Source: Roseinatronobacter monicus (GTDB lineage: Bacteria; Pseudomonadota; Alphaproteobacteria; Rhodobacterales; Rhodobacteraceae). From it: 64,000 nucleotides of DNA. Under the pieces are notes generated by a model that was given only the letters and a program-made list of their open reading frames with translations, ran no database searches and was not told the origin of the DNA. Location of the stretch: assembly GCF_006716865.1 (NCBI RefSeq), contig NZ_VFPT01000001.1, positions 330,001-394,000 of the forward strand, written 5' to 3'. Positions 1 through 11,079 of the stretch are shown here, piece after piece. Position numbers and translations under genes: made by a program. Position 1 is the first letter of the stretch; each line of letters opens with the position of its first letter.

Positions 1-1
1 T

Positions 2-1069
2 TTTAGCATTTGTGGCGTTCTGGTCGTGGCGCGAAACCTGTATATGCCTTTGCTCAGATCGCGGGATGATATCGGCGCGCGACAAGCGCTGCATTGTGAT
101 ATCACGCCACGGCTGGGGGGTGTGGGCATCATACTGGCAGCAGCGCTGGCGATGTTGATCATCCCGCAGTCCCTAAGCCGGATCTTCGGTATGTTCGCCA
201 TCTCGCTTGTGCCTGTGGTCTTGGCCGGACTGGCCGAGGATCTGGGCTACCGTGTTGCGCCGCGCGGACGGCTTCTGGCCGCAGCTTCTTCGTGCCTGTT
301 CATGATCTTCATGCTGAATGTCTGGGTGGCGGCGACCGGCGTTGCCGCGTTGGATTACGTCTTGCGACTGGCGCTGGTGGCAATTCCGGTGACAATGCTG
401 TGGTGCACCGGCATCTGCCATGGTTTCAATCTGATTGATGGTGTGAACGGGCTGACCGCGGGCTTGGGGATTGTGATTGCAACCGGCCTGTGGTGGATCG
501 CGCGCGAAAACGGGCAAGATACGCTGGCGCTGTTCAGTTTCGCCCTGATCCCGGCGCTTTTGGGGTTCATCCTGTTCAACTGGCCCTTGGGGCGCATCTT
601 TCTTGGGGATGCTGGCGCGTATGGGATTGGCCATATTCTTGTGTGGCTGTCGATCTTGCTGGCCATGCACGTGCCACAGGCAACGATGATGGGGCTGTCG
701 CTGATGTTCTTCTGGCCTGCTGCCGATACATTGCTGGCGATGCATCGGCGGTGGTATCAGGGCAAACCGGTGGATGCGCCTGACCGGATGCATTTTCATC
801 AGTTCACCTATCGGTTGCTGTCACAATTCGGGGGCAACAGGTTGTCTGCACGGGCGATGAATTCACTGACCGGTCTTGTCATCCTGCCATTCGCGGCCAT
901 GCCGGTTGTCGCCGCTGTCATGCTGTATGATGCGCCGTATCTGGCGCTGGCGGCATGGGCGATGTTCGGGGCCTTGTTCGTGCTCAGCTATGTGTGGGGC
1001 GTGCGCGTTTTCAAAAACCGCACGTTCCGGCCAGTCCGGCCCTTCAAGGTGCTCACTCCGGCGGAATAG
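2..1069 (+). CDS. Polyprenyl-phosphate sugar-1-phosphate transferase (WecA/MraY family), 5' partial
   Basis: Integral membrane enzyme of the glycosyltransferase family 4 (PNPT) superfamily, which moves a sugar-1-phosphate from a UDP-sugar onto a lipid phosphate at the inner membrane to start polysaccharide synthesis. Family signatures are visible: TPRLGGVGI near the start, NLIDGVNGL in the middle, IFLGDAGAYGIG later, and a histidine-rich DRMHFHQ loop. Many hydrophobic segments run the whole length. The frame stays open to the left window edge with hydrophobic residues before the GTG at 26, so the true start lies outside. It sits just upstream of the Kdo genes, which suggests a role in capsule or LPS assembly. 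The sugar specificity cannot be told. Confidence 0.8.
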   Translation, partial: FSICGVLVVARNLYMPLLRSRDDIGARQALHCDITPRLGGVGIILAAALAMLIIPQSLSRIFGMFAISLVPVVLAGLAEDLGYRVAPRGRLLAAASSCLFMIFMLNVWVAATGVAALDYVLRLALVAIPVTMLWCTGICHGFNLIDGVNGLTAGLGIVIATGLWWIARENGQDTLALFSFALIPALLGFILFNWPLGRIFLGDAGAYGIGHILVWLSILLAMHVPQATMMGLSLMFFWPAADTLLAMHRRWYQGKPVDAPDRMHFHQFTYRLLSQFGGNRLSARAMNSLTGLVILPFAAMPVVAAVMLYDAPYLALAAWAMFGALFVLSYVWGVRVFKNRTFRPVRPFKVLTPAE

Positions 1070-1206
1070 GGCCATCGCATATTCAGGGGATCGCAAGCCG
1101 CTGCCGCCCTTTTCCTGCGCGCGTCGATGCGTGCAATGTTGACTTTCGGCATGGTGTTCCCGTAGCTGGCACTGACGCGAACTGGTCGCGAAAGGACCCT
1201 TTCACC

Positions 1207-2187
1207 GTGATACCGCAAGCCAAACCCAGCGCGACGCAAGGCAAGACTATTGCCGATGGCAAGACGGTGCTTTGCGCCGAAGCGGATGCATTGCGCACGA
1301 TGGCCGATGCGTTGGACACGCGTTTTGCGGATGCTGTGCTGACAATTCTTGAAACCAAAGGGCGGCTTGTGGTGGCAGGGATCGGGAAATCCGGCCATGT
1401 CGGGCGCAAGATCGCGGCGACCTTCGCCTCTACCGGAACGCCGTCTTATTTCGTCCATGCCGCCGAGGCCAGTCATGGCGACATGGGCATGATCGTGGGC
1501 GATGACGCTTGCCTGCTGCTGTCCAAATCCGGCGAGACGACAGAGCTGAGCGACCTGATTTCCTACACACGGCGCTTTGGTATTCAGTTGATCTCGATCA
1601 CTGGAAACGCTGACAGCACGCTTGCGCAAAAATCCGACGTGGCGCTGATCCTGCCCGATGTGCCCGAAGTCTGTGCCATAGGTCTTGCACCCACCACCTC
1701 GACCACGCTGAGCCTTGCGCTGGGCGATGCGCTGGCTGTGGCCGTGATGAAACAACGCGGGTTCGAGCCAGAGAGCTTTCATCTGTTTCATCCGGGCGGC
1801 AAGCTGGGCGCGCAATTCCAGCGGGTTGGCGAGTTGATGTATAAGGGCGATGGCTTGCCCCTTGTGACCGAAGATGAGCCGATGTCCTCGGTGCTGATGC
1901 GCATGACAGGCACAGGTTACGGCGTGGCCATTGTTGCGCGCGACCGCATCCTGAGCGGGATCATCACCGACGGCGATTTGCGGCGCAACATGGACGGGCT
2001 AATGGCGCGGCGCGCAGGCGATGTGGCCACGCGCAACCCCAAAACCATTGCCCCGGACGCGCTTGTGTCCGAGGCGGTGCGCATCATGGATGGCAACAAG
2101 ATCACCGCGCTCTGCGTGGTTGACGAGGCGCAGCGGGTGCAGGGCATGATCCGGCTGCATGATTGCCTGCGGGCAGGAGTGATCTGA
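1207..2187 (+). CDS. kdsD: Arabinose-5-phosphate isomerase, KpsF/GutQ family
   Basis: Interconverts ribulose-5-phosphate and arabinose-5-phosphate, the first step of Kdo synthesis. About 326 residues: an N-terminal SIS domain (GIGKSGHVGRK and LSKSGETTEL loops) followed by two C-terminal CBS domains, the standard architecture. I chose the GTG at 1207 (VIPQAKPS) because an AAGGA lies about 11 bases before it; an open frame continues upstream to 955 but only overlaps the previous gene. It is directly followed by kdsB and kdsA, so the pathway is contiguous. The KdsD call rests on that context; the same fold also occurs in GutQ. Confidence 0.9.
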   Translation: MIPQAKPSATQGKTIADGKTVLCAEADALRTMADALDTRFADAVLTILETKGRLVVAGIGKSGHVGRKIAATFASTGTPSYFVHAAEASHGDMGMIVGDDACLLLSKSGETTELSDLISYTRRFGIQLISITGNADSTLAQKSDVALILPDVPEVCAIGLAPTTSTTLSLALGDALAVAVMKQRGFEPESFHLFHPGGKLGAQFQRVGELMYKGDGLPLVTEDEPMSSVLMRMTGTGYGVAIVARDRILSGIITDGDLRRNMDGLMARRAGDVATRNPKTIAPDALVSEAVRIMDGNKITALCVVDEAQRVQGMIRLHDCLRAGVI

Positions 2188-2988
2188 ATGACCCCCGAGA
2201 GAATAATCATCATTCCGGCGCGCTATGCGTCCAGCCGATATCCGGGCAAGCCGCTTGTCGGATTGCGCGGGGCCACAGGTGAAATCCGCAGCCTGATCGC
2301 GCGAAGCTGGAATGCGGCCAAGGCCGTCGAGGGGGGCGATGCGGTTTATGTGGCCACCGATGATGAGCGCATTGCCGATGCGGCCTGCGATTTTGGTGCG
2401 GATGTGGTCATGACCGACAGCGCCTGCGCCAATGGCACTGAGCGCTGTGCTGATGCGGTGTCGCGGCTGGGATTTGCGCCGCAAGTGGTGGTGAACCTGC
2501 AAGGCGACGCGCCACTGACCCCAAACTGGTTTGTAACGGCCTTGATTGACGCCATCGCAGCCGGTGCTGATGTGGCAACCCCCGTGCTGCGCCTGACAGC
2601 GAAAACACATGCGCGGTTTGTGGAAGATCGCCACGCGGGGCGTGTGGGCGGTACGACTGCCGTGATGACAGCGCAGGGCCGCGCGATGTATTTCTCGAAA
2701 GAGGTGCTGCCCTATACTGGGCGCATCTATTCGGGCGCAGAGCAGGTGCCCGCCTTTCACCATGTCGGCGTCTATGCCTATACCCCCAAGGCGCTGGCCG
2801 CGTATATGCAGGCCGGTGCCTGTGATCTGGAAAATCTCGAAGGGCTGGAGCAGTTGCGCTTTCTCTATCATGGCCTGCCTGTCACCTGTGTCGAGGTTGA
2901 TGGGCACGGGCGCGAGTTCTGGGAGTTGAACAACCCCGAAGATGTCGCCCGGATCGAGGCGGTTTTGAAGCGAGAGGGGATCGCATGA
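2188..2988 (+). CDS. kdsB: 3-deoxy-manno-octulosonate cytidylyltransferase
   Basis: CMP-Kdo synthetase: activates Kdo with CTP for transfer to lipid A or capsule. 266 residues. The nucleotide-binding N-terminus IIPARYASSRYPGKPL and the catalytic-region motif NLQGDAPL (usually QGDEP) are present. Its ATG follows the kdsD stop codon directly and its end overlaps kdsA by four bases (ATGA), so the three genes are translationally coupled. The glutamate-to-alanine change in the QGDEP motif is a small departure from the usual LPS-type enzymes and may mark a capsule-type paralogue. Confidence 0.9.
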   Translation: MTPERIIIIPARYASSRYPGKPLVGLRGATGEIRSLIARSWNAAKAVEGGDAVYVATDDERIADAACDFGADVVMTDSACANGTERCADAVSRLGFAPQVVVNLQGDAPLTPNWFVTALIDAIAAGADVATPVLRLTAKTHARFVEDRHAGRVGGTTAVMTAQGRAMYFSKEVLPYTGRIYSGAEQVPAFHHVGVYAYTPKALAAYMQAGACDLENLEGLEQLRFLYHGLPVTCVEVDGHGREFWELNNPEDVARIEAVLKREGIA

Positions 2989-3806
2989 CACTTCGCATCG
3001 GACAGGTCGAGATTGGCAATGCGCTGCCCTTTGCGCTGATATCAGGGCCGTGTCAGATGGAATCGCTGGAACATGCGCGCCATATCGCAGGCAGCCTTGC
3101 CGAGACATGCGCGCGCCTTGGCATCCCGTTCATTTTCAAGGCCAGCTATGACAAGGCCAACCGCTCCAGCCTGTCGGGCAAGCGCGGGCTTGGCATGGAT
3201 AAAGGGCTGGAAGTTCTGGGCCAGATCCGCGCCGAATTTGGCTGCCCCGTGCTGACAGATGTGCATGAGCCCGCCCATTGCGCGCCCGCTGCTGAAATAT
3301 GTGATGTGCTGCAAATCCCGGCCTTTCTGTGCCGCCAGACCGATCTTTTGCTGGCCGCAGGTGCAACAGGGCGGGTCATCAATATCAAGAAGGGGCAGTT
3401 TCTGGCCCCTTGGGACATGGTGCATGTAGCGGCCAAAGTGGCCTCGACTGGCAATGATCGCATCATGCTGTGCGAACGCGGCACGTCCTTTGGCTATAAT
3501 ACGCTTGTGTCAGACATGCGCGGTCTGCCGATTATGGCGCAGACGGGCTATCCGGTCATATTTGACGCCACCCATTCCGTGCAGCAACCCGGCGGGCAGG
3601 GCACCAGTTCGGGGGGGCAGCGCGAATTTGTGGCCCCGCTTGCCCGCGCCGCATTGGCTGTGGGCTGTGCGGGGCTGTTCATTGAAACGCATGAAGACCC
3701 GGACCGCGCCCCGTCCGATGGACCGAATATGGTGCCACTGGATCAGATGGCGGGCGTGCTTGAGCAGCTGAAAGCAATCGACAGCTTGTGCAAATCCCAC
3801 CACTGA
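2985..3806 (+). CDS. kdsA: 3-deoxy-8-phosphooctulonate synthase
   Basis: Condenses phosphoenolpyruvate and arabinose-5-phosphate to Kdo-8-phosphate. 273 residues, normal length. Family motifs are present: ISGPCQMES near the N-terminus, TDVHEPAHC, DATHSVQQPGG and the C-terminal GLFIETHEDPDRAPSDGPN. The asparagine/cysteine position that separates metal-dependent from metal-independent forms probably falls in the ISGPCQ region (cysteine present), which would fit a metal-dependent enzyme; this is tentative. The ATGA overlap with kdsB shows operon coupling. Confidence 0.93.
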   Translation: MTLRIGQVEIGNALPFALISGPCQMESLEHARHIAGSLAETCARLGIPFIFKASYDKANRSSLSGKRGLGMDKGLEVLGQIRAEFGCPVLTDVHEPAHCAPAAEICDVLQIPAFLCRQTDLLLAAGATGRVINIKKGQFLAPWDMVHVAAKVASTGNDRIMLCERGTSFGYNTLVSDMRGLPIMAQTGYPVIFDATHSVQQPGGQGTSSGGQREFVAPLARAALAVGCAGLFIETHEDPDRAPSDGPNMVPLDQMAGVLEQLKAIDSLCKSHH

Positions 3807-3849
3807 CGCAGGGGCTTGGCCGCAGACGGGGGCGCAGCAGGCAGGGGCG

Positions 3850-4032
3850 TCAGGCTTTGCGCCCTCTGGCAATGCGGGTATAGGCGCTAAGCCGCTGATC
3901 CGGGTGTGCGCGCATTCTGGCGATCAGGGTTTTTGTGCTGCCATGCGGTGCCGAGTTGCGCGCAATCTGGATAAACTGCTTCAGACGCGTGTTCAGCGAT
4001 GTCCGCGCGGTGTCGATCAGATGTCTGGTCAT
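3850..4032 (-). CDS. Small hypothetical basic protein (60 aa)
   Basis: Sixty codons reading MTRHLIDTARTSLN at the start and ending in RIARGRKA. Rich in Arg, His and Lys, without a membrane segment. A strong Shine-Dalgarno (GAGGAG) lies about six bases before the ATG, which is the main reason to believe it. It sits between kdsA and leuB on the opposite strand. I do not recognise a family. It could be a small conserved alphaproteobacterial protein or a chance frame. Confidence 0.5.
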   Translation of the reverse strand: MTRHLIDTARTSLNTRLKQFIQIARNSAPHGSTKTLIARMRAHPDQRLSAYTRIARGRKA

Positions 4033-4164
4033 ATCGTGATCTCCTCTGATTATCGGACAAACATTATATCACAGCGGTGCGCAGACACCAAAGCCAATGC
4101 GCGGTCCCTTGACGCCCCTGTGATCTGTCTCTAGCCAGTGATGCGACAATCGAGAGGATATCTG

Positions 4165-5268
4165 ATGACCAACCCTTCCCTGCTCATTCTGCCCGGCGAC
4201 GGTATCGGCCCCGAGGTTATGGCCGAAGTGCGCAAGATTATCGACTGGTTCGGCACAAAGCGCGGCCTTGCCTTTGATGTCAGCGAAGATCTGGTGGGGG
4301 GCGTGGCCTATGATGCCCATGGCACCCCTTTGCATGATGACACAATGGCGCGCGCACATGCCGCTGATGCGGTTCTTCTGGGGGCGGTCGGCGGCCCGAA
4401 ATACGACGCGCTCGATTTCAGCGTGAAGCCAGAGCGCGGATTGCTGCGCCTGCGCAAGGAAATGGACCTGTTCTCGAACCTGCGCCCTGCGCAGTGTTTC
4501 GATGCGCTGGCCGATTTCTCGTCGTTGAAAAAGGACGTGGTCGCGGGCCTTGATATCATGATCGTGCGCGAGTTGACCTCTGGCGTCTATTTCGGAGAGC
4601 CGCGCGGAATTTTCGAAGAAGGCAACGAGCGCGTGGGCATCAATACCCAACGCTACACCGAATCCGAAATTGCGCGCGTGGCGAAATCGGCGTTTGAACT
4701 GGCGATGCGGCGCGGCAAGAAGCTGTGTTCGATGGAAAAAGCCAATGTCATGGAATCGGGCATTCTATGGCGCGAGGTTGTGACCGAGATTGGCCGCGAA
4801 TACCCCGAGGTTGAGCTAAGCCACATGTATGCGGATGCAGGGGCCATGCAACTGACCCGCTGGCCCAAGCAGTTTGACGTCATCGTGACTGACAACCTGT
4901 TTGGCGATCTGCTGTCCGATCTGGCCGCCATGCTGACTGGCTCGCTTGGCATGCTGCCCTCTGCCAGCCTCGGTGCGCCTATGGCCAATGGCCGCCCGAA
5001 AGCGCTTTATGAACCCGTGCACGGTTCTGCACCCGATATTGCAGGGCAGGGCAAGGCGAACCCGATTGCCTGTATCCTCAGCTTTGCGATGGCGCTGCGC
5101 TACAGCTTCGATCACGGGCAAGAGGCGGCGCGTCTGGAAGCCGCGATCGAGCGCGTGCTTGCCGATGGCGTGCGCACGGCTGACCTGATGGGGCCAGATG
5201 ACGGAACACCTGTATCGACCAGCGAGATGGGCGATGCGATTCTGGCAGCACTGGACGCCAGCCTCTAA
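4165..5268 (+). CDS. leuB: 3-isopropylmalate dehydrogenase
   Basis: NAD-dependent oxidative decarboxylation in leucine biosynthesis. 367 residues from the ATG at 4165, chosen because GAGAGGA lies just before it and homologues start at this [13 protein letters not shown]; a longer frame begins at 4138. Motifs: [22 protein letters not shown] (substrate arginines), YFGEPRG, the metal-binding [10 protein letters not shown] region and [12 protein letters not shown] near the C-terminus. leuC and leuD are not adjacent in this window. Confidence 0.95.
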   Translation: MTNPSLLILPGDGIGPEVMAEVRKIIDWFGTKRGLAFDVSEDLVGGVAYDAHGTPLHDDTMARAHAADAVLLGAVGGPKYDALDFSVKPERGLLRLRKEMDLFSNLRPAQCFDALADFSSLKKDVVAGLDIMIVRELTSGVYFGEPRGIFEEGNERVGINTQRYTESEIARVAKSAFELAMRRGKKLCSMEKANVMESGILWREVVTEIGREYPEVELSHMYADAGAMQLTRWPKQFDVIVTDNLFGDLLSDLAAMLTGSLGMLPSASLGAPMANGRPKALYEPVHGSAPDIAGQGKANPIACILSFAMALRYSFDHGQEAARLEAAIERVLADGVRTADLMGPDDGTPVSTSEMGDAILAALDASL

Positions 5269-5275
5269 CACCCCC

Positions 5276-5311
5276 GGCGCGGCATTGAGACATGATGCTC
5301 ACTGCCGCGCC
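5276..5311 (+). terminator. Hairpin after leuB
   Basis: Nine-base perfect stem GGCGCGGCA / TGCCGCGCC with an 18-base loop, beginning eight bases after the leuB stop and followed by a modest T-containing stretch (CCGTCTTTATCC). Probable factor-independent terminator, although the T tract is weak. Confidence 0.45.
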
Positions 5312-5677
5312 ACCGTCTTTATCCTTTCGCGCAGGATATGCCGTAGCGGTTTCGAGCCCCATTGCGGACTGTCCCCAAGCGCGGAATCAAGGGCGTCCGC
5401 CCGCCGCGCATCGCCGGGCCGCCCACTGGCACGGCGATTTGGCTGCCACCAGCACAACGCTCTGATCTTGCTCGGATTTGGCTGGCATAAAGTGCTCTAG
5501 CTGCAATCGCGGATCGCCGCACCGCGGCCCGACGCTGCGCGGCTTTGCACCAGAAACGAAATGTCCACAAACCCGCCGCTGCACGAAAGCAGATTTTTTC
5601 ATTGTATACCATTGTGCACTGTTTACCTTGGCCGAAAATATGCCTATGCTGCGCATAGCTGAAAAAGGGCATCTCTC
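5312..5677. other. Non-coding stretch upstream of icd
   Basis: About 370 bases without a convincing gene. The last 100 bases are AT-richer (5590-5640, with TTGTATACC) and probably contain the icd promoter. No tRNA, repeat or recognised operator was seen. Confidence 0.4.
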
Positions 5678-7885
<2,208 letters not shown>

Positions 7886-7911
7886 CAGTCCTCGCATAAG
7901 TCACCTTCGAT

Positions 7912-7939
7912 ACGCCCCGGTCATAATTGGCCGGGGCGT
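7912..7939 (+). terminator. Rho-independent terminator of icd
   Basis: Perfect nine-base stem ACGCCCCGG / CCGGGGCGT with a ten-base loop, followed by TGTCTTTT. It lies 26 bases after the icd stop. Confidence 0.75.
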
Positions 7940-7978
7940 TGTCTTTTGCGCTTTCGCGCTTCGTGCCCGTGTGAAAGC

Positions 7979-8004
7979 AAAAAGCCGCACCCTAAGGCGC
8001 GGCT
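7979..8004 (-). terminator. Terminator of the bactofilin operon
   Basis: On the minus strand an AGCCGC / GCGGCT stem is followed by TTTTTGC. It lies downstream of the bactofilin stop at 8030 and back to back with the icd terminator. Confidence 0.6.
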
Positions 8005-8029
8005 CTTTCGGCGTCGTGACTGAGAACGC

Positions 8030-8641
8030 TCAGGATTGTGCGGATTTCTTTGCTTCGGCGGCTTTGCGCACGGCATCCGATGCCTCGGGGCGCTGCTGCT
8101 GATAGTTTTGCGCGGGCTTCGCCTCGGCTTCCTTTGCAGGTGCTGCGGGCGCTGCGGCGGGCGCAGATGCGGCGCGGCTGGTTTGCAGCGGGTCATCCTG
8201 ACGCTGAACCGAACCTTCAAAATGCGCGCCGGATTCGATGGCGATTGTCTTGTGGATGATGTCGCCCTCGACCTGCGCAGAAGAGGTCAGGCGCACTTTC
8301 AGCCCACGCACGCGGCCAATGACGCGACCGTTGATGACAATGTCATCGGCCACAATCTCGCCGCGAATCGTTGCCGTTTCGCCGACGGTCAGCAGATGCG
8401 CACGAATATCGCCATCGACGATACCCTCAATGACCACATCGCCGGTTGTCTTCAGATTGCCGGTAATCGTCAGATCTGACGCCATGACCGATGCGGCAGG
8501 CTTGGATTTTGTGACATGGCTGGGCGCTGATTCTGCGCTGTTCTGACGCAGAAACGAAGGCGTTGCTTCGGGGGATCTTGCAGGCGCTTGCTCTGCTTCG
8601 GCCTTGGGGCCGGGTTCATTGATACGACTCTTAGAAAACAT
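8030..8641 (-). CDS. Bactofilin (polymer-forming cytoskeletal protein)
   Basis: 203 residues. A central bactofilin beta-helix (about residues 45-145) with the repetitive hydrophobic pattern TGDVVIEGIVDGDIRA, GETATIRGEIVADDIVINGRVIGRVRG, flanked by low-complexity Ala/Pro/Lys-rich tails typical of the family. Bactofilins form nucleotide-independent filaments that position cell-wall enzymes. It overlaps by 11 bases the end of the M23 peptidase gene upstream, a common bactofilin-peptidase pairing that supports a role in local peptidoglycan remodelling. Confidence 0.9.
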   Translation of the reverse strand: MFSKSRINEPGPKAEAEQAPARSPEATPSFLRQNSAESAPSHVTKSKPAASVMASDLTITGNLKTTGDVVIEGIVDGDIRAHLLTVGETATIRGEIVADDIVINGRVIGRVRGLKVRLTSSAQVEGDIIHKTIAIESGAHFEGSVQRQDDPLQTSRAASAPAAAPAAPAKEAEAKPAQNYQQQRPEASDAVRKAAEAKKSAQS

Positions 8642-9974
8642 GTTGTCCAGCCCTTATGTAGGTAATCGGATTCACTGGCCGACCATTGACGCGCACCTCG
8701 TAGTGCAGGTGCACACCGGTCGACGCACCCGTAGTGCCCATACCACCAATACGCTGCCCGCGCGAGACCCTTTGTCCGGCCCGAACGTCCATCGAGTTCA
8801 AATGAGCGTAATATGTCTCAATACCAAAATCATGCTGGATGATAACCAGATTGCCATAACCGCGCTGCCGTTCCGCAGTTTTGACCACACCATCCGCCGA
8901 AGCCAGAATGGGTGTGTTGCGCGACCCTGCCCAATCAAGGCCGTTATGCATTGTGTTGCGCCCTGTCAGCGGGTGGCGGCGCATCCCGAAGCCGGATGTC
9001 TGGCGCACTGATCCGGCACTGACCGGCCGTGCAACCGGCAAGCGGTCGATGCCCTGACGATAGGCATTCACATCTGCCATGCGGTCCAGAATCGCATTGG
9101 CGCGCGACACATCTTGGTTGATCCCGAATGTGCCAGAGGTCGAAATTGCGATGGGGCGCAAGGATGCGGTTTGCGATGACGCGCCTTGGCGCACCAATCT
9201 GCGAATCTGGTCGGGTGATACACCGGCACTGTTGAACACACGTTCCAGCGGCGCGACCACTGCGTCCAGCGCTTCTTCCAGTTGGCTGAAGATCATATGG
9301 TTGCGATCTTTCAGCAACTCATTCTCCATTGCCAGATGGCGGGCCTGATTCTGCGCCTGTTCGGCGCTGACATTCAGGTCATGGGTGGTATGTGATGCGC
9401 GGTCCATCGCGGCCAGCAGGTAGTCGAGCATCTGTTCATTGTCGCGGCTGCGGTCGGCGGCGGTGCGGGTTGACCCGGTTTCTTCTTCAAGTGTGCGGGT
9501 CACTTCGGTCAGGCGGGCGCGGGCTTCGTCGCGTTCGCGGGTGACGCGGCCAATGGTGCTGTGGATTGCGTCAATCCCGGTTTCCAGTTCCAGCCTGCGC
9601 TCTTCGGAGGTCAGCAATTGCATCTGCATCTCTGACATGCGTTCCATTGCCTCGGAAAATCTTGCTTGGGCTGTTTCAGTCTCGCGGGCGCGGGCGTCGC
9701 GCTCTGTGGCAAGCTGGTTCAGGCGTTGTTCGTAATTGGCCTGCTCTCGCAACGCTTGGTCGCGCAGCGTTCCCGATCCGATGACATCCATCAACAAGAT
9801 TGATGTTGCGATCACGCCCCATGCGAAAAAGACCGCGACCGACGCAACCCCCACCGCCTGAGAGGCCGGGCGCAGACGCACGAACCGTGTGGTGTTGTTT
9901 GACCGCAAGAAGAGGCGCTGTTCGGGAAAGTGGCGCTCCAGTCGCTGATTCACGCGAACGAGTAGTCGTTTCAA
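8631..9974 (-). CDS. M23-family membrane-anchored peptidoglycan endopeptidase
   Basis: 447 residues from a TTG at 9974 (LKRLLVRVNQRLE), which has an AGGA before it; an open frame continues further upstream to 10043. A cytoplasmic basic start is followed by one membrane helix (about residues 45-70), a long coiled coil (QALREQANYEQRLNQ onward), then a C-terminal LytM/M23 domain with the zinc motifs HNGLDWAG (HxxxD) and VHLHYEV (HxH). Both metal motifs are intact, so it should be catalytically active against peptidoglycan cross-links in the periplasm. It is translated together with the overlapping bactofilin gene. Confidence 0.9.
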   Translation of the reverse strand: MKRLLVRVNQRLERHFPEQRLFLRSNNTTRFVRLRPASQAVGVASVAVFFAWGVIATSILLMDVIGSGTLRDQALREQANYEQRLNQLATERDARARETETAQARFSEAMERMSEMQMQLLTSEERRLELETGIDAIHSTIGRVTRERDEARARLTEVTRTLEEETGSTRTAADRSRDNEQMLDYLLAAMDRASHTTHDLNVSAEQAQNQARHLAMENELLKDRNHMIFSQLEEALDAVVAPLERVFNSAGVSPDQIRRLVRQGASSQTASLRPIAISTSGTFGINQDVSRANAILDRMADVNAYRQGIDRLPVARPVSAGSVRQTSGFGMRRHPLTGRNTMHNGLDWAGSRNTPILASADGVVKTAERQRGYGNLVIIQHDFGIETYYAHLNSMDVRAGQRVSRGQRIGGMGTTGASTGVHLHYEVRVNGRPVNPITYIRAGQHVF

Positions 9975-10266
9975 AGCAATCGTCCTGTTATCCGCTGTTT
10001 CTGGTCTTGGGGTGCGACTGGCGATACAACACTTACACCACACAGAACAAGCCTACGCATTACCGCAAACACCCAAGGTTCTGTTACGTGTCCGGGGCCA
10101 ACGGAGCAATCCGTTAATTCACTGTTGCGGTGTTACACAGCGGATCAAGGGCAATATCAGCAATTTCTTGCCGATAGCAGGCGAAATTAACGTGGTTTTG
10201 GGAACCATATGCATATTTCTTAACACCTTACCCTGTGCGCTGTGCCGCATCAGGGGCAAGTTCGGG

Positions 10267-11079
10267 TCACGCTGGCTCTGTCAGAGGCCAGTAAAAATCT
10301 GGCGGCAACCCCGCTTGCGCGCGCTTTTCTTCATTGAATGGGGGCTTCAGCGGGCTGTGGAAATAACGCCTGACCAAATCTAGAAACACAGGTTGCGGGT
10401 CCAACCCCTGCCGCCCACATAGGAAATTGAACCATTTGGACCCATAGGCCACATGGCCGACTTCTTCGGCATAGATGACTTCCAACGCCGCAACGGTTGC
10501 CTCTTCGCGGGCTTGTTGGAAAATCTTGATCATGCCGGGCGTGACATCAAGGCCGCGTGCTTCCAGCACCATCGGCACGACGGCCAGCCTGCCTAGAATA
10601 TCACCTGCCGTATCTTCTGCCGCGCGCCACATTCCGGCATGTGCGGGCATGTCGCCATAATGGCTGCCCATCGCTTCCAGACAATCGCAGATCAGATTGA
10701 AGTGTTTAGATTCCTCATCCGCCGCTTTCACCCAGTCATCAAAGAAGCCCAGCGGCATATCGACATCGTGAAAGCGTGCGATCAGATCCCAATGCAAATC
10801 CACCGCGTTAAGTTCGATATGTGCAATCGCGTGCAAAATGGCGATGCGCCCTTGCGAGCTGCCGGGGCGGCGGCGGGGCACATCGCGCGGGTCCAGCAAT
10901 TCGGGGCGCGCAGGGCGCGCGGGCCGGTCTGGCGGGGTGCCGCGCCCGATGGGCAGGGGGGCACCGGCCTTGCGCGCGGCAAACCACGTGGCCGCATACC
11001 TGCGCGACAGGGCTGTTTTCTCGCGCCCGTCTGCGGTGTTCAGCACCGCGACAGCCATGTCGCGCAGGCTTTGGGTCAT
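10267..11079 (-). CDS. DUF455 family ferritin-like protein
   Basis: 270 residues. The ferritin-like helical core carries repeated Glu/His metal-ligand patterns: HAIAHIELNAVDLHWD, DEESKHFNLICDCLEAMGSHYGDMPAH and EVIYAEEVGHVAYG. This matches DUF455 proteins, a diiron-like family whose substrate is not known to me. Its ATG overlaps the end of the neighbouring peroxiredoxin gene (11076-11079), so the two are co-translated, which is compatible with a redox or oxidative-stress role but does not prove it. Confidence 0.85.
   Translation of the reverse strand: MTQSLRDMAVAVLNTADGREKTALSRRYAATWFAARKAGAPLPIGRGTPPDRPARPARPELLDPRDVPRRRPGSSQGRIAILHAIAHIELNAVDLHWDLIARFHDVDMPLGFFDDWVKAADEESKHFNLICDCLEAMGSHYGDMPAHAGMWRAAEDTAGDILGRLAVVPMVLEARGLDVTPGMIKIFQQAREEATVAALEVIYAEEVGHVAYGSKWFNFLCGRQGLDPQPVFLDLVRRYFHSPLKPPFNEEKRAQAGLPPDFYWPLTEPA

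Noticed and set aside
955..1206. N-terminal extension of kdsD
   Set aside because: Reads in the alternative frame of the preceding transferase, has no similarity to the SIS/CBS family, and GTG 1207 has a ribosome site.
5319..5672. Possible gene of 117 codons on the minus strand before icd
   Set aside because: No ribosome site, no family, Arg/Ala-rich composition typical of random GC-rich frames, and it would lie over the icd promoter.
9975..10266. Intergenic gap upstream of the M23 peptidase checked for an RNA or small gene
   Set aside because: Contains AT-rich promoter-like sequence but no tRNA, no stable hairpin with T tract and no credible ORF with a ribosome site.
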